A stretch of 64,000 nucleotides of DNA, taken from NCBI GenBank assembly GCA_025352665.1, contig JANXSM010000035.1:80826-144825 (forward strand). The letters are read 5' to 3'. The notes below the pieces were generated by a model. It was not told where the DNA came from and did no database searches. It was given only the letters and a program-made list of their open reading frames with translations. Made by a program: the position numbers and the translations under genes. This document shows, one piece after another, positions 36,987 through 46,061 of the stretch; position 1 is the first letter of the stretch, and each line of letters starts with the position of its first letter. This DNA is from Rhodospirillales bacterium. GTDB lineage: Bacteria; Pseudomonadota; Alphaproteobacteria; Acetobacterales; Acetobacteraceae.

Positions 36987-37460
36987 GTGCAGAAATTTCC
37001 GATGACCCTTCCTGGCCTTCAGCGCCTTGAAGAAGAGCTGCGTACGCTGAAAAGCATCGAGCGGCCGGCGGTCATCGTGGCCATCGCCGAGGCGCGCAGC
37101 CATGGCGATTTGAGTGAAAATGCCGAATACCATGCGGCTCGCGAACGCCAGAGCTTCATTGAAGGGCGCGTTCAGGAGCTCGAGGAAGTGATTTCGGCGG
37201 TCGAGGTGATCGATCCGAGCACATTGTCGGGCGACCAGGTAAAGTTCGGCGCCTTCGTCCAACTGCTGGACGAGGAGACCGAGAAGGAAACGACCTACCA
37301 GCTGGTGGGCCAGCACGAGGCCGAGATCAAGCAGGCACGCCTGTCGATCACGAGTCCGTTGTCCAAGGCGCTGATCGGCAAGAAGGTCGGTGACACTATT
37401 TCCGTGCCGGCGCCGGGCGGCGACCGCACCTACGAGATCCTGTCCGTCAAGTTCGTCTGA
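36987..37460 (+). CDS. greA: Transcription elongation factor GreA
   Basis: This 157-residue factor rescues backtracked RNA polymerase. The N-terminal coiled coil contains IVAIAEARSHGDLSENAEYH, whose acidic tip stimulates transcript cleavage, and the C-terminal FKBP-like domain ends in ITSPLSKALIGKKVGD. The GTG at 36987 gives MQKFPMTLPGLQRLEEEL, matching the family start (M-K-P-MT); the ATG at 37002 would remove five conserved residues. It follows carB, a frequent order in alphaproteobacteria. Confidence 0.96.
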   Translation: MQKFPMTLPGLQRLEEELRTLKSIERPAVIVAIAEARSHGDLSENAEYHAARERQSFIEGRVQELEEVISAVEVIDPSTLSGDQVKFGAFVQLLDEETEKETTYQLVGQHEAEIKQARLSITSPLSKALIGKKVGDTISVPAPGGDRTYEILSVKFV

Positions 37461-37461
37461 G

Positions 37462-38658
37462 ATGATCTCGCTTGCGGATGTGCAGGCGGCGGCCGGGCGG
37501 ATCGCCGGCCGGGTGCTGCGTACGCCGATGATCGAGTCGGCATCGCTGTCGAAGGCAACCGGAGCGCAGGTCTTTCTCAAGTTGGAGAATCTGCAGGCGA
37601 CCGGAGCGTTCAAGGAACGTGGCGCCGCCAATCGACTGGCACAGTTCACGGCCGAGGAACGCAAGCGGGGCGTGATCGCCATGTCCGCCGGAAACCACGC
37701 CCAGGCCGTGGCACGACATGCCAGCCTGCTCGGCATCGATGCCGTCATCGTCATGCCCAAGTTCACGCCGCTGACCAAGGTGACGCGGACCGCCGGCTGG
37801 GGGGCACGCGTGGTGCTGTATGGCGACACGCTCGCCGAGACGGCCGAGCACGCGCTGGAGCTGGCGGCGTCCGAGGGGATGGTGTTCGTGCATCCCTATG
37901 ACGATCCCGCCGTGATGGCGGGACAGGGCACCATGGCGCTGGAAATGCTGGAAGATGAGCCGGGGCTGGATTGCCTGGTCATTCCCGTCGGCGGCGGCGG
38001 GTTGATCGCCGGTTGTGCCACGGTGGCCGCAGCCCTGCGGCCGGGCATGGAGGTGATCGGCGTCGAGGTGTCCGCCTATGCCGCACTCGCCCAGCGGCTG
38101 GCGGGCCAGGCGGTTTCGGTGGGCGGTCCCACCATCGCCGAGGGCATCGCTGTACGCGATATCGGAGTGAACCCGATGGCGGTCATCCGCGCCCATGTGC
38201 ATGACGTGCTGGTAGTGCCGGAACGCGCCGTGGAGGAGGCGATCGCGCTGCTGGCCGAGGGTGCCAAGCTGGTCGCCGAGGGCGCCGGTGCCACGGGTGT
38301 GGCAGCCTTGCTGGCGTTCCCCGAGCGTTTCGCGGGCAAGCGGGTCGGTACGACCGTATGCGGCGGCAATATCGATGCGCGCATCCTCGCCAACGTGCTG
38401 CTGCGCAACCTGCTGCGCGACGGGCGGATCATGCGGCTGCTGCTGGAAATTCCGGACCGTCCTGGCGTGCTCGCCGATATCGCTGGCAAGATCGGCGGCG
38501 CCGGCGGCAACATCATCGAGGTTTCGCACCAGCGCCTATTCGCCTCGCCCTCGGTTCAGACCGCGGAGCTCGAGGTCATGTTCGAGGCGCGCGACGCCGC
38601 CCATGCGGGCGATATCCTGCGCATGCTGGAAGAAACCTACATCGTCCGCAGCATCTGA
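37462..38658 (+). CDS. ilvA: Threonine ammonia-lyase (short form with ACT domain)
   Basis: This 398-residue PLP enzyme deaminates threonine to 2-oxobutanoate, the first step toward isoleucine. It has the PLP lysine in ATGAFKERGAANRL, the serine-rich SAGNHAQAVA loop, and a glycine-rich phosphate loop, PVGGGGLIAG. Residues about 325-398 form a single ACT domain (LLEIPDRPGVLADIAGKIGG), so it is the TdcB-like short type with one ACT unit, probably regulated by an amino acid. It begins one base after the greA stop. Confidence 0.93.
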   Translation: MISLADVQAAAGRIAGRVLRTPMIESASLSKATGAQVFLKLENLQATGAFKERGAANRLAQFTAEERKRGVIAMSAGNHAQAVARHASLLGIDAVIVMPKFTPLTKVTRTAGWGARVVLYGDTLAETAEHALELAASEGMVFVHPYDDPAVMAGQGTMALEMLEDEPGLDCLVIPVGGGGLIAGCATVAAALRPGMEVIGVEVSAYAALAQRLAGQAVSVGGPTIAEGIAVRDIGVNPMAVIRAHVHDVLVVPERAVEEAIALLAEGAKLVAEGAGATGVAALLAFPERFAGKRVGTTVCGGNIDARILANVLLRNLLRDGRIMRLLLEIPDRPGVLADIAGKIGGAGGNIIEVSHQRLFASPSVQTAELEVMFEARDAAHAGDILRMLEETYIVRSI

Positions 38659-38663
38659 CCGGG

Positions 38664-39743
38664 ATGCGCGTTTGGCTCGACCTGACCGGGATCGTGCCAG
38701 GATCGGACGCAGCCTTGCTCGCGCAATGCCTGGCCCCGTCGTTGCACGCGTTGTTGGGTGAGCGGTTGGTGCTATGCCGCAGGGAACCTGGGTTAGTACG
38801 GCTCGAACCGACTGCCCTCGCCAGCCTGGCGGCGCCGCCTCGCCCGACGCCGCGTCGCAATCGGTTCGGCTGGGTCGCGCGCCTGGCCGTCGACCTGCCC
38901 CCCGCGACACGGACGGGGCTTCGGCGGGCGTTGCGCTTACAAATGGCCGTGCTGCGTGCTTTGCGTCCCATTCGTCCCGCCGCGTCGACACCTGCCGCTT
39001 CGCTCGTCGATCAGGAATCGCCGTCGCGCGGCGATACGCTGCTCATGTTGCTGCCGCGTGGGGATGTCTCTCGCTTTCATCACGCGGGGGTCTTTGTCGC
39101 GGCCCTGCTCGCCGAGACGCTGGGTCTGGATCGACCGGACCTGCTCGATTCCCGGGCTGCCGCCGATGTGGCCCAGTGGAAGGCAACCAGCCTCGGCGTG
39201 ACCCATCCCCTGCTTACCCTTGGCGAAATGGGATTGCCCGCCGCTGCAACCGCCGCGGTGGCGGGGGCTCGGACACTCCCACCAGATTTCGTGTTGGCCG
39301 ATGGACACATCGGCATGGCCGGTGGGACCCACACCTTGCTGCTGGCCTGGCGCAGGCTGCTGGAAACCGTGCCGGACGCCGTGCCGCATCTGGTGCTGGC
39401 TGGCCCGCTCGGGCCTCTCGCTGACGATTTGCTGGTGCAACTGCGCAACAGCCACTGTTTCGCCGGTGCGATCACGCTGGCGGCGGGGCCGTCGGAAGCC
39501 GAGCGCGCTGCACTGCGGCGGGATTGCCGGCTTGTGCTGGAACTTGAGCTGGGGTCATGGGGGCGCGCGGCTCTGGATGCGGCGCAGGCCGGTAAGCCGT
39601 GCCTTTCGATGGCCGTGCCAGATGCTGCGGCGTTGGCGGTGTTGCTGCAACGCTGGCTCGTCGCACCGCCGCCATCGCGACCGCCGTCGTCACGCAACTG
39701 GCACGATGTGGCCAGGGATTTGGCAGCGGCACTCGGCGCATGA
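38664..39743 (+). CDS. Hypothetical protein, possibly glycosyltransferase-related
   Basis: This 359-residue protein begins VWLDLTGIVPGSDAALLA and has a C-terminal half with PHLVLAGPLGPLADDLL and a segment VLELELGSWGRAALDAAQAG-KPCLS, which resembles the donor-binding helix region of GT-B glycosyltransferases (E-G-W-A-E-A-G-P). The N-terminal half has no clear motif. It starts 6 bp after ilvA and overlaps the next glycosyltransferase gene (ATGA), so it probably works with that enzyme on a glycan. Confidence 0.6.
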   Translation: MRVWLDLTGIVPGSDAALLAQCLAPSLHALLGERLVLCRREPGLVRLEPTALASLAAPPRPTPRRNRFGWVARLAVDLPPATRTGLRRALRLQMAVLRALRPIRPAASTPAASLVDQESPSRGDTLLMLLPRGDVSRFHHAGVFVAALLAETLGLDRPDLLDSRAAADVAQWKATSLGVTHPLLTLGEMGLPAAATAAVAGARTLPPDFVLADGHIGMAGGTHTLLLAWRRLLETVPDAVPHLVLAGPLGPLADDLLVQLRNSHCFAGAITLAAGPSEAERAALRRDCRLVLELELGSWGRAALDAAQAGKPCLSMAVPDAAALAVLLQRWLVAPPPSRPPSSRNWHDVARDLAAALGA

Positions 39744-40972
39744 GCCGGATCTGGATCGATGTGGAGGATCTGTTCGCCTATGCCATGGTGTTCCGCAGGC
39801 CAAGCGGCATTCAGCGCACAGTGTTCGAATTTTGCCGGGCGTTCGCAGAACATCCGGAGGTCGGGTATCTGCGTCACGCTGGCCACGACGGTTTCAGCCA
39901 GACCAGCTGGCGGGACATCGAAGCCTTGTTCGCGCAGCTAGCGACAGGAACCGCTGCGGCCGGCGTGGCACCTTCGACAGCCTGGCAGCTCCAGACGGCA
40001 GCACTGCGCTCGGTTCGACAGGCGCTGGCCGGATTGCTCCCGGCGGTCTCGCGCGCGGCAACGCCGGCTCCATTCAGCTCTGGCGACGTGCTGCTGGTGG
40101 CGGGCGCCGGCTGGGACGATCCCACCCACACCCGCCGGTTGCTGGCGACCCGCCGCCGCTTCGGTCTGAAGTTGGCCGTGCTGATCTACGATCTGATACC
40201 GTTGCGCCGGCCAGAATGGGCCGACCCATCGACTGCCAGGCGCTTTGGCCATTGGATCGACGCATTGCTGCGCGAGGCCGATGTCCTTCTCGCGATATCG
40301 GCGGCCACCGCCGGCGACGTGGCATCCCGCCGCGCCACGTTGGGATTGGCGAGCCTGCCCTGCCAGCTGGTCCGGCTGGGGGACGGATTCTCGGCGGCAG
40401 AGGGTGCGGCTGCGACCCTCAGAGTTCCCTACGCGCTGTTCGTATCGACATTGGAGATTCGCAAGAACCACGCCTTGCTGGTGGAGGCTTGGCGGGTGCT
40501 GCTGGCCCGGTTCGACCCGCAAGTCGTGCCGAGGCTGGTGTTCGCCGGCCGCCAGGGGCCGTTGGCCGGCGATCTGCTGACGATGCTGAAGGCCAGCGAT
40601 TGGCTCGGGGGACATATCATCCTGAAGCAGGAGGCCGGTGACGCGGAACTGGCGGCACTTTATCGCGGCAGCAGCTTCACGCTGTTTCCGTCGCATTACG
40701 AGGGCTGGGGACTGCCGGTGGCGGAGAGCCTCTGCTTCGGCAAGCCCTGCCTTGCCACCAGCGCCACCTCGGTGCCGGAGGTGGGCGGCGCGCTGGTGCG
40801 TTATTTCGATCCGCTGGATCTCGCGGGGACGATCGCTGCCATTGCCGCGGTGATCGCAGCACCTGCGGATCTGGCCGCCTGGGAAGAGCGAATTCGTCGC
40901 GAGTTTCGGCCGACATCGTGGCGGTCGACGGCCGCGGCGGTGGTTGCGGCTGTCATGCCAAACCGTCGTTGA
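39740..40972 (+). CDS. Glycosyltransferase family 4-like
   Basis: This 410-residue GT-B enzyme has an N-terminal RIWIDVEDLFAYAMVFRRPS with the RPSGIQR element often seen in GT4 proteins of capsule clusters. The C-terminal domain carries LFVSTLEIRKNH, LVFAGRQGPLAGDLL and HYEGWGLPVAESLCFGKPCL, the EX7E-like donor site. It would transfer a sugar from a nucleotide donor in the cytosol. It is coupled (ATGA) to the previous gene and ends in a large hairpin. Confidence 0.87.
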   Translation: MSRIWIDVEDLFAYAMVFRRPSGIQRTVFEFCRAFAEHPEVGYLRHAGHDGFSQTSWRDIEALFAQLATGTAAAGVAPSTAWQLQTAALRSVRQALAGLLPAVSRAATPAPFSSGDVLLVAGAGWDDPTHTRRLLATRRRFGLKLAVLIYDLIPLRRPEWADPSTARRFGHWIDALLREADVLLAISAATAGDVASRRATLGLASLPCQLVRLGDGFSAAEGAAATLRVPYALFVSTLEIRKNHALLVEAWRVLLARFDPQVVPRLVFAGRQGPLAGDLLTMLKASDWLGGHIILKQEAGDAELAALYRGSSFTLFPSHYEGWGLPVAESLCFGKPCLATSATSVPEVGGALVRYFDPLDLAGTIAAIAAVIAAPADLAAWEERIRREFRPTSWRSTAAAVVAAVMPNRR

Positions 40973-41006
40973 CACATAAAAGATGTGTCAACAACGGTTT
41001 GGCATG
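40954..41006. terminator. Large bidirectional hairpin between convergent genes
   Basis: 24-nt arms (40954-40977 and 40983-41006, one mismatch) with an aaaag loop. The glycosyltransferase stop lies inside the left arm, and the convergent TPR gene ends at 41014. It serves as a terminator for both directions. Confidence 0.75.
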
Positions 41007-41013
41007 AGTCATA

Positions 41014-41874
41014 TCAGTCGGTGAGTTCACCGATGGGACGCGGGCGAGATGCCAGCACGGCCTCCGCCTCGGCCTCGCGGCCCAGTTCCCGCAAGGCGGC
41101 GGCACCGTTTTCGTAGGCCGGTTTGAAGAACACAAAGTTCTGGTAGACGGCTTCCCACCGCTTGGCCGCCTCCTCCCAGTCGCCGCGATCATGGGCGATC
41201 TGAGCGAAGAGCACGGCGAGTTCCTGGCCCCGCTCCATCCGAAGGAGCCCCGCCTGGAGTTCCGCTTCGGCTTCCTCGGTGCGTCCCGCGGCGATCAGTT
41301 CTTTGGCGAAACGTTCGGTGAGACCCACGTCCTCCGGGAAGCGTTCCACCGCATCTGCGAATCGGATCAATGCGAGATCGCTGTCGCCACGGCGCATCGC
41401 AATTTCGGCAGACAGCGCCGCCAGCCCGGGATGGGCAAACTGAAATTTCAGTCCCTTCTGAACGAGCCTCTCAGCCTCATCCGACCGGCCGTTATGCGCT
41501 AAGATACGAGCAAGAACCATCGTTTCGATCGGCGCGCCCCGGTCCACTTCACCGCCAAACCGCCGGGCACGTCTGATGTAGGATTTCAGCAGACGAATAG
41601 CCTCCTGCGGCCGATCCTGCTCGGCCAGGAACTCTGCATGCTGGAGGGTGATCCAGTCGATGCAATTCCATTTTCTGGCGAGCCGACCCAGGCAGGCATC
41701 GATCACGGCCAGATCCCTGGTTGCGCGCGCCGCCTCCAGCTCCGTGCCGACCTCCTTTTCGTGCGTGAAGAACCATTGTTGCTGGTTCGAGACCTGATAC
41801 TGCCGGTAATAAAGCAGCGCCATCACCGCCCAAGCGGCCAACGCAAAGGCGGCCGCGATCCACCAGATCTTCAT
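41014..41874 (-). CDS. Membrane-anchored TPR protein
   Basis: This 286-residue protein has a single N-terminal membrane segment (IWWIAAAFALAAWAVMALLYY, residues 3-23). The following region is entirely helical, with repeated TPR-like units (for example AILAHNGRSDEAERLVQKGL and ELIAAGRTEEAEAELQAGLL). No catalytic motif is present. The TPR part faces the cytosol or periplasm depending on topology, which cannot be fixed. The function is unknown; a scaffold role is usual for such proteins. Confidence 0.75.
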   Translation of the reverse strand: MKIWWIAAAFALAAWAVMALLYYRQYQVSNQQQWFFTHEKEVGTELEAARATRDLAVIDACLGRLARKWNCIDWITLQHAEFLAEQDRPQEAIRLLKSYIRRARRFGGEVDRGAPIETMVLARILAHNGRSDEAERLVQKGLKFQFAHPGLAALSAEIAMRRGDSDLALIRFADAVERFPEDVGLTERFAKELIAAGRTEEAEAELQAGLLRMERGQELAVLFAQIAHDRGDWEEAAKRWEAVYQNFVFFKPAYENGAAALRELGREAEAEAVLASRPRPIGELTD

Positions 41875-41974
41875 GTGGCCTCATTCCGATTTCGCCGTTC
41901 GGCGGCTGGGCAAATGTGCCAAAGGCGGTCAGCATGGTGCACGCCTGCACCCCTGACGGACGTAGAGATACGAC

Positions 41975-43222
41975 ATGCCGATCGACATCGCCAATCTTGC
42001 CGTGAATGCCGATCGGTTGTGGGAGACGATCCTGCAGACGGCCGAGATCGGCGCTACGCCGAAGGGTGGGATCAATCGTCAGGCGCTGACCGCACTGGAC
42101 GGGCGGGTGCGGGACTGGTTCGCGGCGGCTTGCACAGAGCTGGGCTGTGGCGTCGGGATCGATGCGGTCGGCAACATGTTTGCGCGCCGGCCGGGTCGTG
42201 ACCCGTCGCGTGCGCCCATTGCCATGGGCAGCCATCTCGACACCCAGCCGACCGGTGGCAAGTTCGACGGCATCGTCGGGGTGCTGGCGGGGCTTGAGGT
42301 GCTGCGCACGCTGGCCGAGGCGGGCATCGAGACGGAGGCGCCGATCGAGTTGATCAACTGGACCAATGAGGAGGGCGCGCGATTTGCACCAGCCATGCTG
42401 GCGTCCGGGGTGTTCGCGGGCGTGTTCGATGCCGCATTCGCCTATTCCCGAACGGACCGGGACGGGGACAGTTTCGCAGCAGCGCTGGACCGCATCGGCT
42501 ATCGCGGCACCGCGGCGCCGCACGCGCTGGCGGCGCATTTCGAGCTGCATATCGAACAGGGACCGATCCTGGAAGCGGAACAGAAAACCATCGGCGTGGT
42601 CACCGGCGTGCAGGGGATGCGGTGGTACGAGGTGAAGCTCGTTGGACTGGATGGGCACGCGGGTGCCACGCCGATGCGGCTGCGGCGAGATGCGCTGCTG
42701 GGTGCGGCGCGCATGATCGAGGCTGTTCATCGCATCGGCACCCACTTCGCACCTGACGCGGTGGCGACTGTCGGACTGATCGAAAACAAACCGAACAGCC
42801 GCAACGTTATACCGGGTGAGGTGTTTTTCAGCGTCGATCTGCGACACCCAGACGATACCGTGGTGACGGCCATGGACGCGATGCTGCAGCAGGCGCTTGC
42901 CGACATCGCCACAGCAAATCATTTGGAACTGTCCATCGCGTGCACGTGGGATTCGCCTGCGGTGCGGTTTGACCCGGACTGCATCGAAGCTGTTCGCGCG
43001 GCCGCTGCGGCGATCGGAGCACCCAGCCGAGACATCGTCTCTGGCGCCGGGCATGACAGTGCCTACATCGCCCGCGTGGCCCCCACGACGATGATCTTTA
43101 TCCCGTGCGCCGGCGGGCTCAGCCATAACGAGGCGGAATCTGCCACCAAGGCGGACATCGCAGCCGGCGCGCAGGTGTTGCTGCGCGCCGTGCTGGCGAC
43201 CGATCAAAGATTGGCGGAGTAG
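41975..43222 (+). CDS. M20-family Zn-dependent hydrolase (allantoate/N-carbamoyl amino acid amidohydrolase)
   Basis: This 415-residue amidohydrolase has metal-binding and lid segments of the HyuC/AllC group: IAMGSHLDTQPTGGKFDGIVG (His-x-Asp), WTNEEGARFAPAML (Glu-Glu), ELHIEQGPILE and SGAGHDSAYIARVAP (late His). It would cleave N-carbamoyl amino acids, allantoate or related ureido compounds; the substrate is not decidable here. Length and order of motifs are normal. It is a single gene, 100 bp from the divergent TPR gene. Confidence 0.9.
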   Translation: MPIDIANLAVNADRLWETILQTAEIGATPKGGINRQALTALDGRVRDWFAAACTELGCGVGIDAVGNMFARRPGRDPSRAPIAMGSHLDTQPTGGKFDGIVGVLAGLEVLRTLAEAGIETEAPIELINWTNEEGARFAPAMLASGVFAGVFDAAFAYSRTDRDGDSFAAALDRIGYRGTAAPHALAAHFELHIEQGPILEAEQKTIGVVTGVQGMRWYEVKLVGLDGHAGATPMRLRRDALLGAARMIEAVHRIGTHFAPDAVATVGLIENKPNSRNVIPGEVFFSVDLRHPDDTVVTAMDAMLQQALADIATANHLELSIACTWDSPAVRFDPDCIEAVRAAAAAIGAPSRDIVSGAGHDSAYIARVAPTTMIFIPCAGGLSHNEAESATKADIAAGAQVLLRAVLATDQRLAE

Positions 43223-43224
43223 GT

Positions 43225-44613
43225 TTACTTCGAGGCGCGCTTGGAGATCGGCATGGCGCGGACGACCAGCAGAGCCTGCTGCAGCTGGAAATCCGTCTCG
43301 GGCTTGGTGGGGTCGAACGCGACCTGATTTTCTGGCGGCAGCTTGGGGATGTCCTTGGCGATCGGCGGCAGATCGGTGCGCGGCGGCAGCGAGCCGGTCG
43401 GCGCACCGCCCTTGTTGGTGATCGCCTTGCCGTAATCCGCCTCATGATCCGGCCCGTAATGCGGGACTTCGGTGCGGCTGGCGGCGACTTCGATGTCGGG
43501 TTCGATGCCGAGCCCCTGGATGGAGCGGCCAGACGGCGTGTAATAGCGCGCCGTGGTCAGCCGCATGGCGCCGCCGCTGCCTGGCAAGGGGATAACGGTC
43601 TGCACCGAGCCTTTGCCGAAGCTGCGCGTGCCCATAATGATGGCACGGCGGTGATCCTGCAAAGCACCGCCGACGATCTCGCTGGCCGAGGCGGAGCCGC
43701 TGTTCATCAGCACGACCATGGGCAGCCCGTCGGTCAGATCGCCGTCATGGGCGTTCCAGCGCTGGCTGTCCTCTGGGTGACGCGCGCGGGTGGAGACGAT
43801 CTCGCCATCTTTGATGAAATCGTCGGACACCGCGATCGCCTGGTCGAGGAGGCCGCCGGGGTTGTTGCGCAGGTCGAGCACGATGCCGCGCAGCTTGTCG
43901 CCCGATTTCGCCTTGAGGTCGGCAAACGCCTTGCGGACGCCCGCATCGGTCTGCTCGGAGAAGCTGGTGATACGGATATAGCCGATATCCGGCGCTTCGA
44001 GATGGGACTTCACCACCTGGATCTTGATGACCTCGCGGTTCATCGAGACGTCCATCGGCTTCTCGACGCCCTCGCGCTTGATGGTCAACTTGATCTTGCT
44101 GTTGGCGGGACCGCGCATCTTGTCGACCGCTTCGTTGAGGCTGAGCCCCTGCACGGTCTGGCCGTCAAGTGCGAGGATCAGGTCGCCCGCCTTCATGCCG
44201 GCGCGGGCGGCGGGCGTGTCGTCGATCGGGCTGATCACTTTGATGAAGCCGCTGTCCGCCGTCACTTCGAGGCCGAGGCCGCCGAACTGGCCGGAGGTCT
44301 GCACCTGCATGTCCTGGAAGGACTTAGCGTTCATGTAGCTGCTGTGCGGGTCAAGCCCGGTCAGCATGCCATTGATGGCGTTCTCCACCAGGTCCTTGTC
44401 GACCACCGGCTCGACATACTCGGCGCGCACGCGCTCGAACACGTCGCTGAACAGGTTGAGCAGGCGATAGGTGTCGGCTCGGCTGCCGTCCTGCGCGAAG
44501 GCGGACGGGAAGATCTGCAAACCGAACTGACGCGCCAGGATGCCGCTGACGGGCGCCGCGGTGATCCCTGCGACAAAGGCGGTGGTCAGCAGCAGACCGG
44601 TGCGAAGCTTCAT
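43225..44613 (-). CDS. ctpA: S41-family carboxyl-terminal processing protease
   Basis: This 462-residue periplasmic protease has a signal peptide (KLRTGLLLTTAFVAGITAAP), a PDZ domain (about 95-185, including LGLEVTADSGFIKVISP) and the S41 catalytic domain with VLMNSGSASASEIVGG (Ser nucleophile) and GTRSFGKGSVQT (Lys). The ATG at 44613 gives a clean signal peptide; in-frame ATGs at 44628 and 44652 exist. It follows the envC-like gene, the usual order in alphaproteobacteria. The C-terminal 60 residues are proline- and lysine-rich and probably flexible. Confidence 0.93.
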   Translation of the reverse strand: MKLRTGLLLTTAFVAGITAAPVSGILARQFGLQIFPSAFAQDGSRADTYRLLNLFSDVFERVRAEYVEPVVDKDLVENAINGMLTGLDPHSSYMNAKSFQDMQVQTSGQFGGLGLEVTADSGFIKVISPIDDTPAARAGMKAGDLILALDGQTVQGLSLNEAVDKMRGPANSKIKLTIKREGVEKPMDVSMNREVIKIQVVKSHLEAPDIGYIRITSFSEQTDAGVRKAFADLKAKSGDKLRGIVLDLRNNPGGLLDQAIAVSDDFIKDGEIVSTRARHPEDSQRWNAHDGDLTDGLPMVVLMNSGSASASEIVGGALQDHRRAIIMGTRSFGKGSVQTVIPLPGSGGAMRLTTARYYTPSGRSIQGLGIEPDIEVAASRTEVPHYGPDHEADYGKAITNKGGAPTGSLPPRTDLPPIAKDIPKLPPENQVAFDPTKPETDFQLQQALLVVRAMPISKRASK

Positions 44614-44747
44614 CACGTATGTCCTCATGCGTTCCCGACCGGAGATGGTCATGACGGGGCATGTTTCTAGACTGAGGGGAGGTGTCGCTTCAATGCAAGC
44701 AACTCGTCGTGCAGCGCGCGTGACGATTGTGTCAGGAAATTGGCCGG

Positions 44748-46061
44748 TCAGGACTTGGCATGCAGATAGGGCGTGGGGTTGACAGGGTTGCCGTCACGCC
44801 GGAGTTCCAGCGACAAGGTCGGTCGGCCACGACCGGATTGCGGGTCGAAACCGGGCATCGCGCCAACTGGCTCGCCAGGCTGCAGTCGCTGGCCGAGACT
44901 TGCGTCGAGTCGCTCAAAGCCGCTCAGCACCGCGTGCCAGCCGCCGCCGCAATCGATGATCATGAGCAAGCCGAAGCTTCGGAACGGAGCTGCGAACACC
45001 ACGCGGCCGCCACAGGGCGAGACCACGCGCGCGCCAGGCGGCACGAGATAGCCGATGCCCGAGGACGTGCCACCATCCTGGCTGTCGCCGAAACCGCGCA
45101 CCAGCGAACCTGCGACGGGCGTGATGAGGCCCGCTGGGCCGCCAGAGGCTGCCGAGCCGACAGGATCCGTCGGCACGGGCGGACGCGCGAGCGCTTCTTG
45201 CGACGCTCGGCGGTCGCCCGAGGCTGCGTCACGCGTGGCCGAATTGCGTGCGTCCGCCACGCGTGACGCAGCTTTGGCGTCCCGCGCGGCAGCGTCTCGG
45301 GCAGCGGCTTCCCGCGCGGCAGCTTCGGCCTGCTGACGTTCGGTCTCAAGTCGAATGATCGCGGCGCGCAGGCCATCGGCGCGGGCGGCTTCGGCCGCGG
45401 CGTGGCGCGCCGAGTCGCTGGCCAGACTCTCCGCCGACCGGCGTCCGGCGGCAGTCGTCTGCAGCTGCGCATCCAATGCCGCCGCCGATGCCGCCTGTGC
45501 GGTCTGCCGTCGCGCTAATTCGGGCAGCTGGCTGTCAAGTTCAGCGCCGAGATTGACGAGATTCTGCTGTTCCGACCGGATCGCCACGGCATCCGCTTCC
45601 AGCCGGCGCATCAGCCCGCCGAGCACGAGCACGCCGCGCACCGCGTCCTCCGGCGGCATCGGCACCGCCAGCAGCGTTTCCGAGGGGTAGAGCGCCAACC
45701 GCTCCACCACCGGCAGGAACGGGGCGAGTTCGGCGGCACGCTCGGCCAGATGCTTCTGTGCCTCCTTCTGGCGGCGGGCGAGGTCGGCGACGCGGTCCAC
45801 CGTGACAGCGGTGGCCTGCTCGAGCTCTCGCAACCTTGCGGCCGTGGTTACGCGTTCGGCGCCGAGCTTGCGTTCTTCGCCAGCCAATACGGCGGCTCGG
45901 GCCTGGGCTGCCTTCTGTTCGCCAAGCAGCTGGGCGCGACTTCGTTCGGCATCAATCACCTGTTGGCGTGTCGGTGCCGGCTGACGCGTCGGTGCAGCCG
46001 CGACCAACATCAAGGCGGCAGCGATGGCGATCCCTCGCGCCAGGCGCGAGGGATGGATCAC
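44748..46061 (-). CDS. EnvC-like murein hydrolase activator (degenerate M23 domain)
   Basis: This 437-residue exported protein has a signal peptide (ARGIAIAAALMLVAAAPT), a long coiled coil (about 30-270) with alanine- and arginine-rich repeats, and a C-terminal LytM/M23-type domain (about 300-435, ending LSLELRRDGNPVNPTPYL). In active M23 enzymes the last motif is HxH; here it is L-x-L, and the other His is only in GWHAVLSGF. This degeneracy is expected of EnvC proteins, which activate amidases at division. It is coupled (ATGA) to gpmI. Confidence 0.87.
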   Translation of the reverse strand: MIHPSRLARGIAIAAALMLVAAAPTRQPAPTRQQVIDAERSRAQLLGEQKAAQARAAVLAGEERKLGAERVTTAARLRELEQATAVTVDRVADLARRQKEAQKHLAERAAELAPFLPVVERLALYPSETLLAVPMPPEDAVRGVLVLGGLMRRLEADAVAIRSEQQNLVNLGAELDSQLPELARRQTAQAASAAALDAQLQTTAAGRRSAESLASDSARHAAAEAARADGLRAAIIRLETERQQAEAAAREAAARDAAARDAKAASRVADARNSATRDAASGDRRASQEALARPPVPTDPVGSAASGGPAGLITPVAGSLVRGFGDSQDGGTSSGIGYLVPPGARVVSPCGGRVVFAAPFRSFGLLMIIDCGGGWHAVLSGFERLDASLGQRLQPGEPVGAMPGFDPQSGRGRPTLSLELRRDGNPVNPTPYLHAKS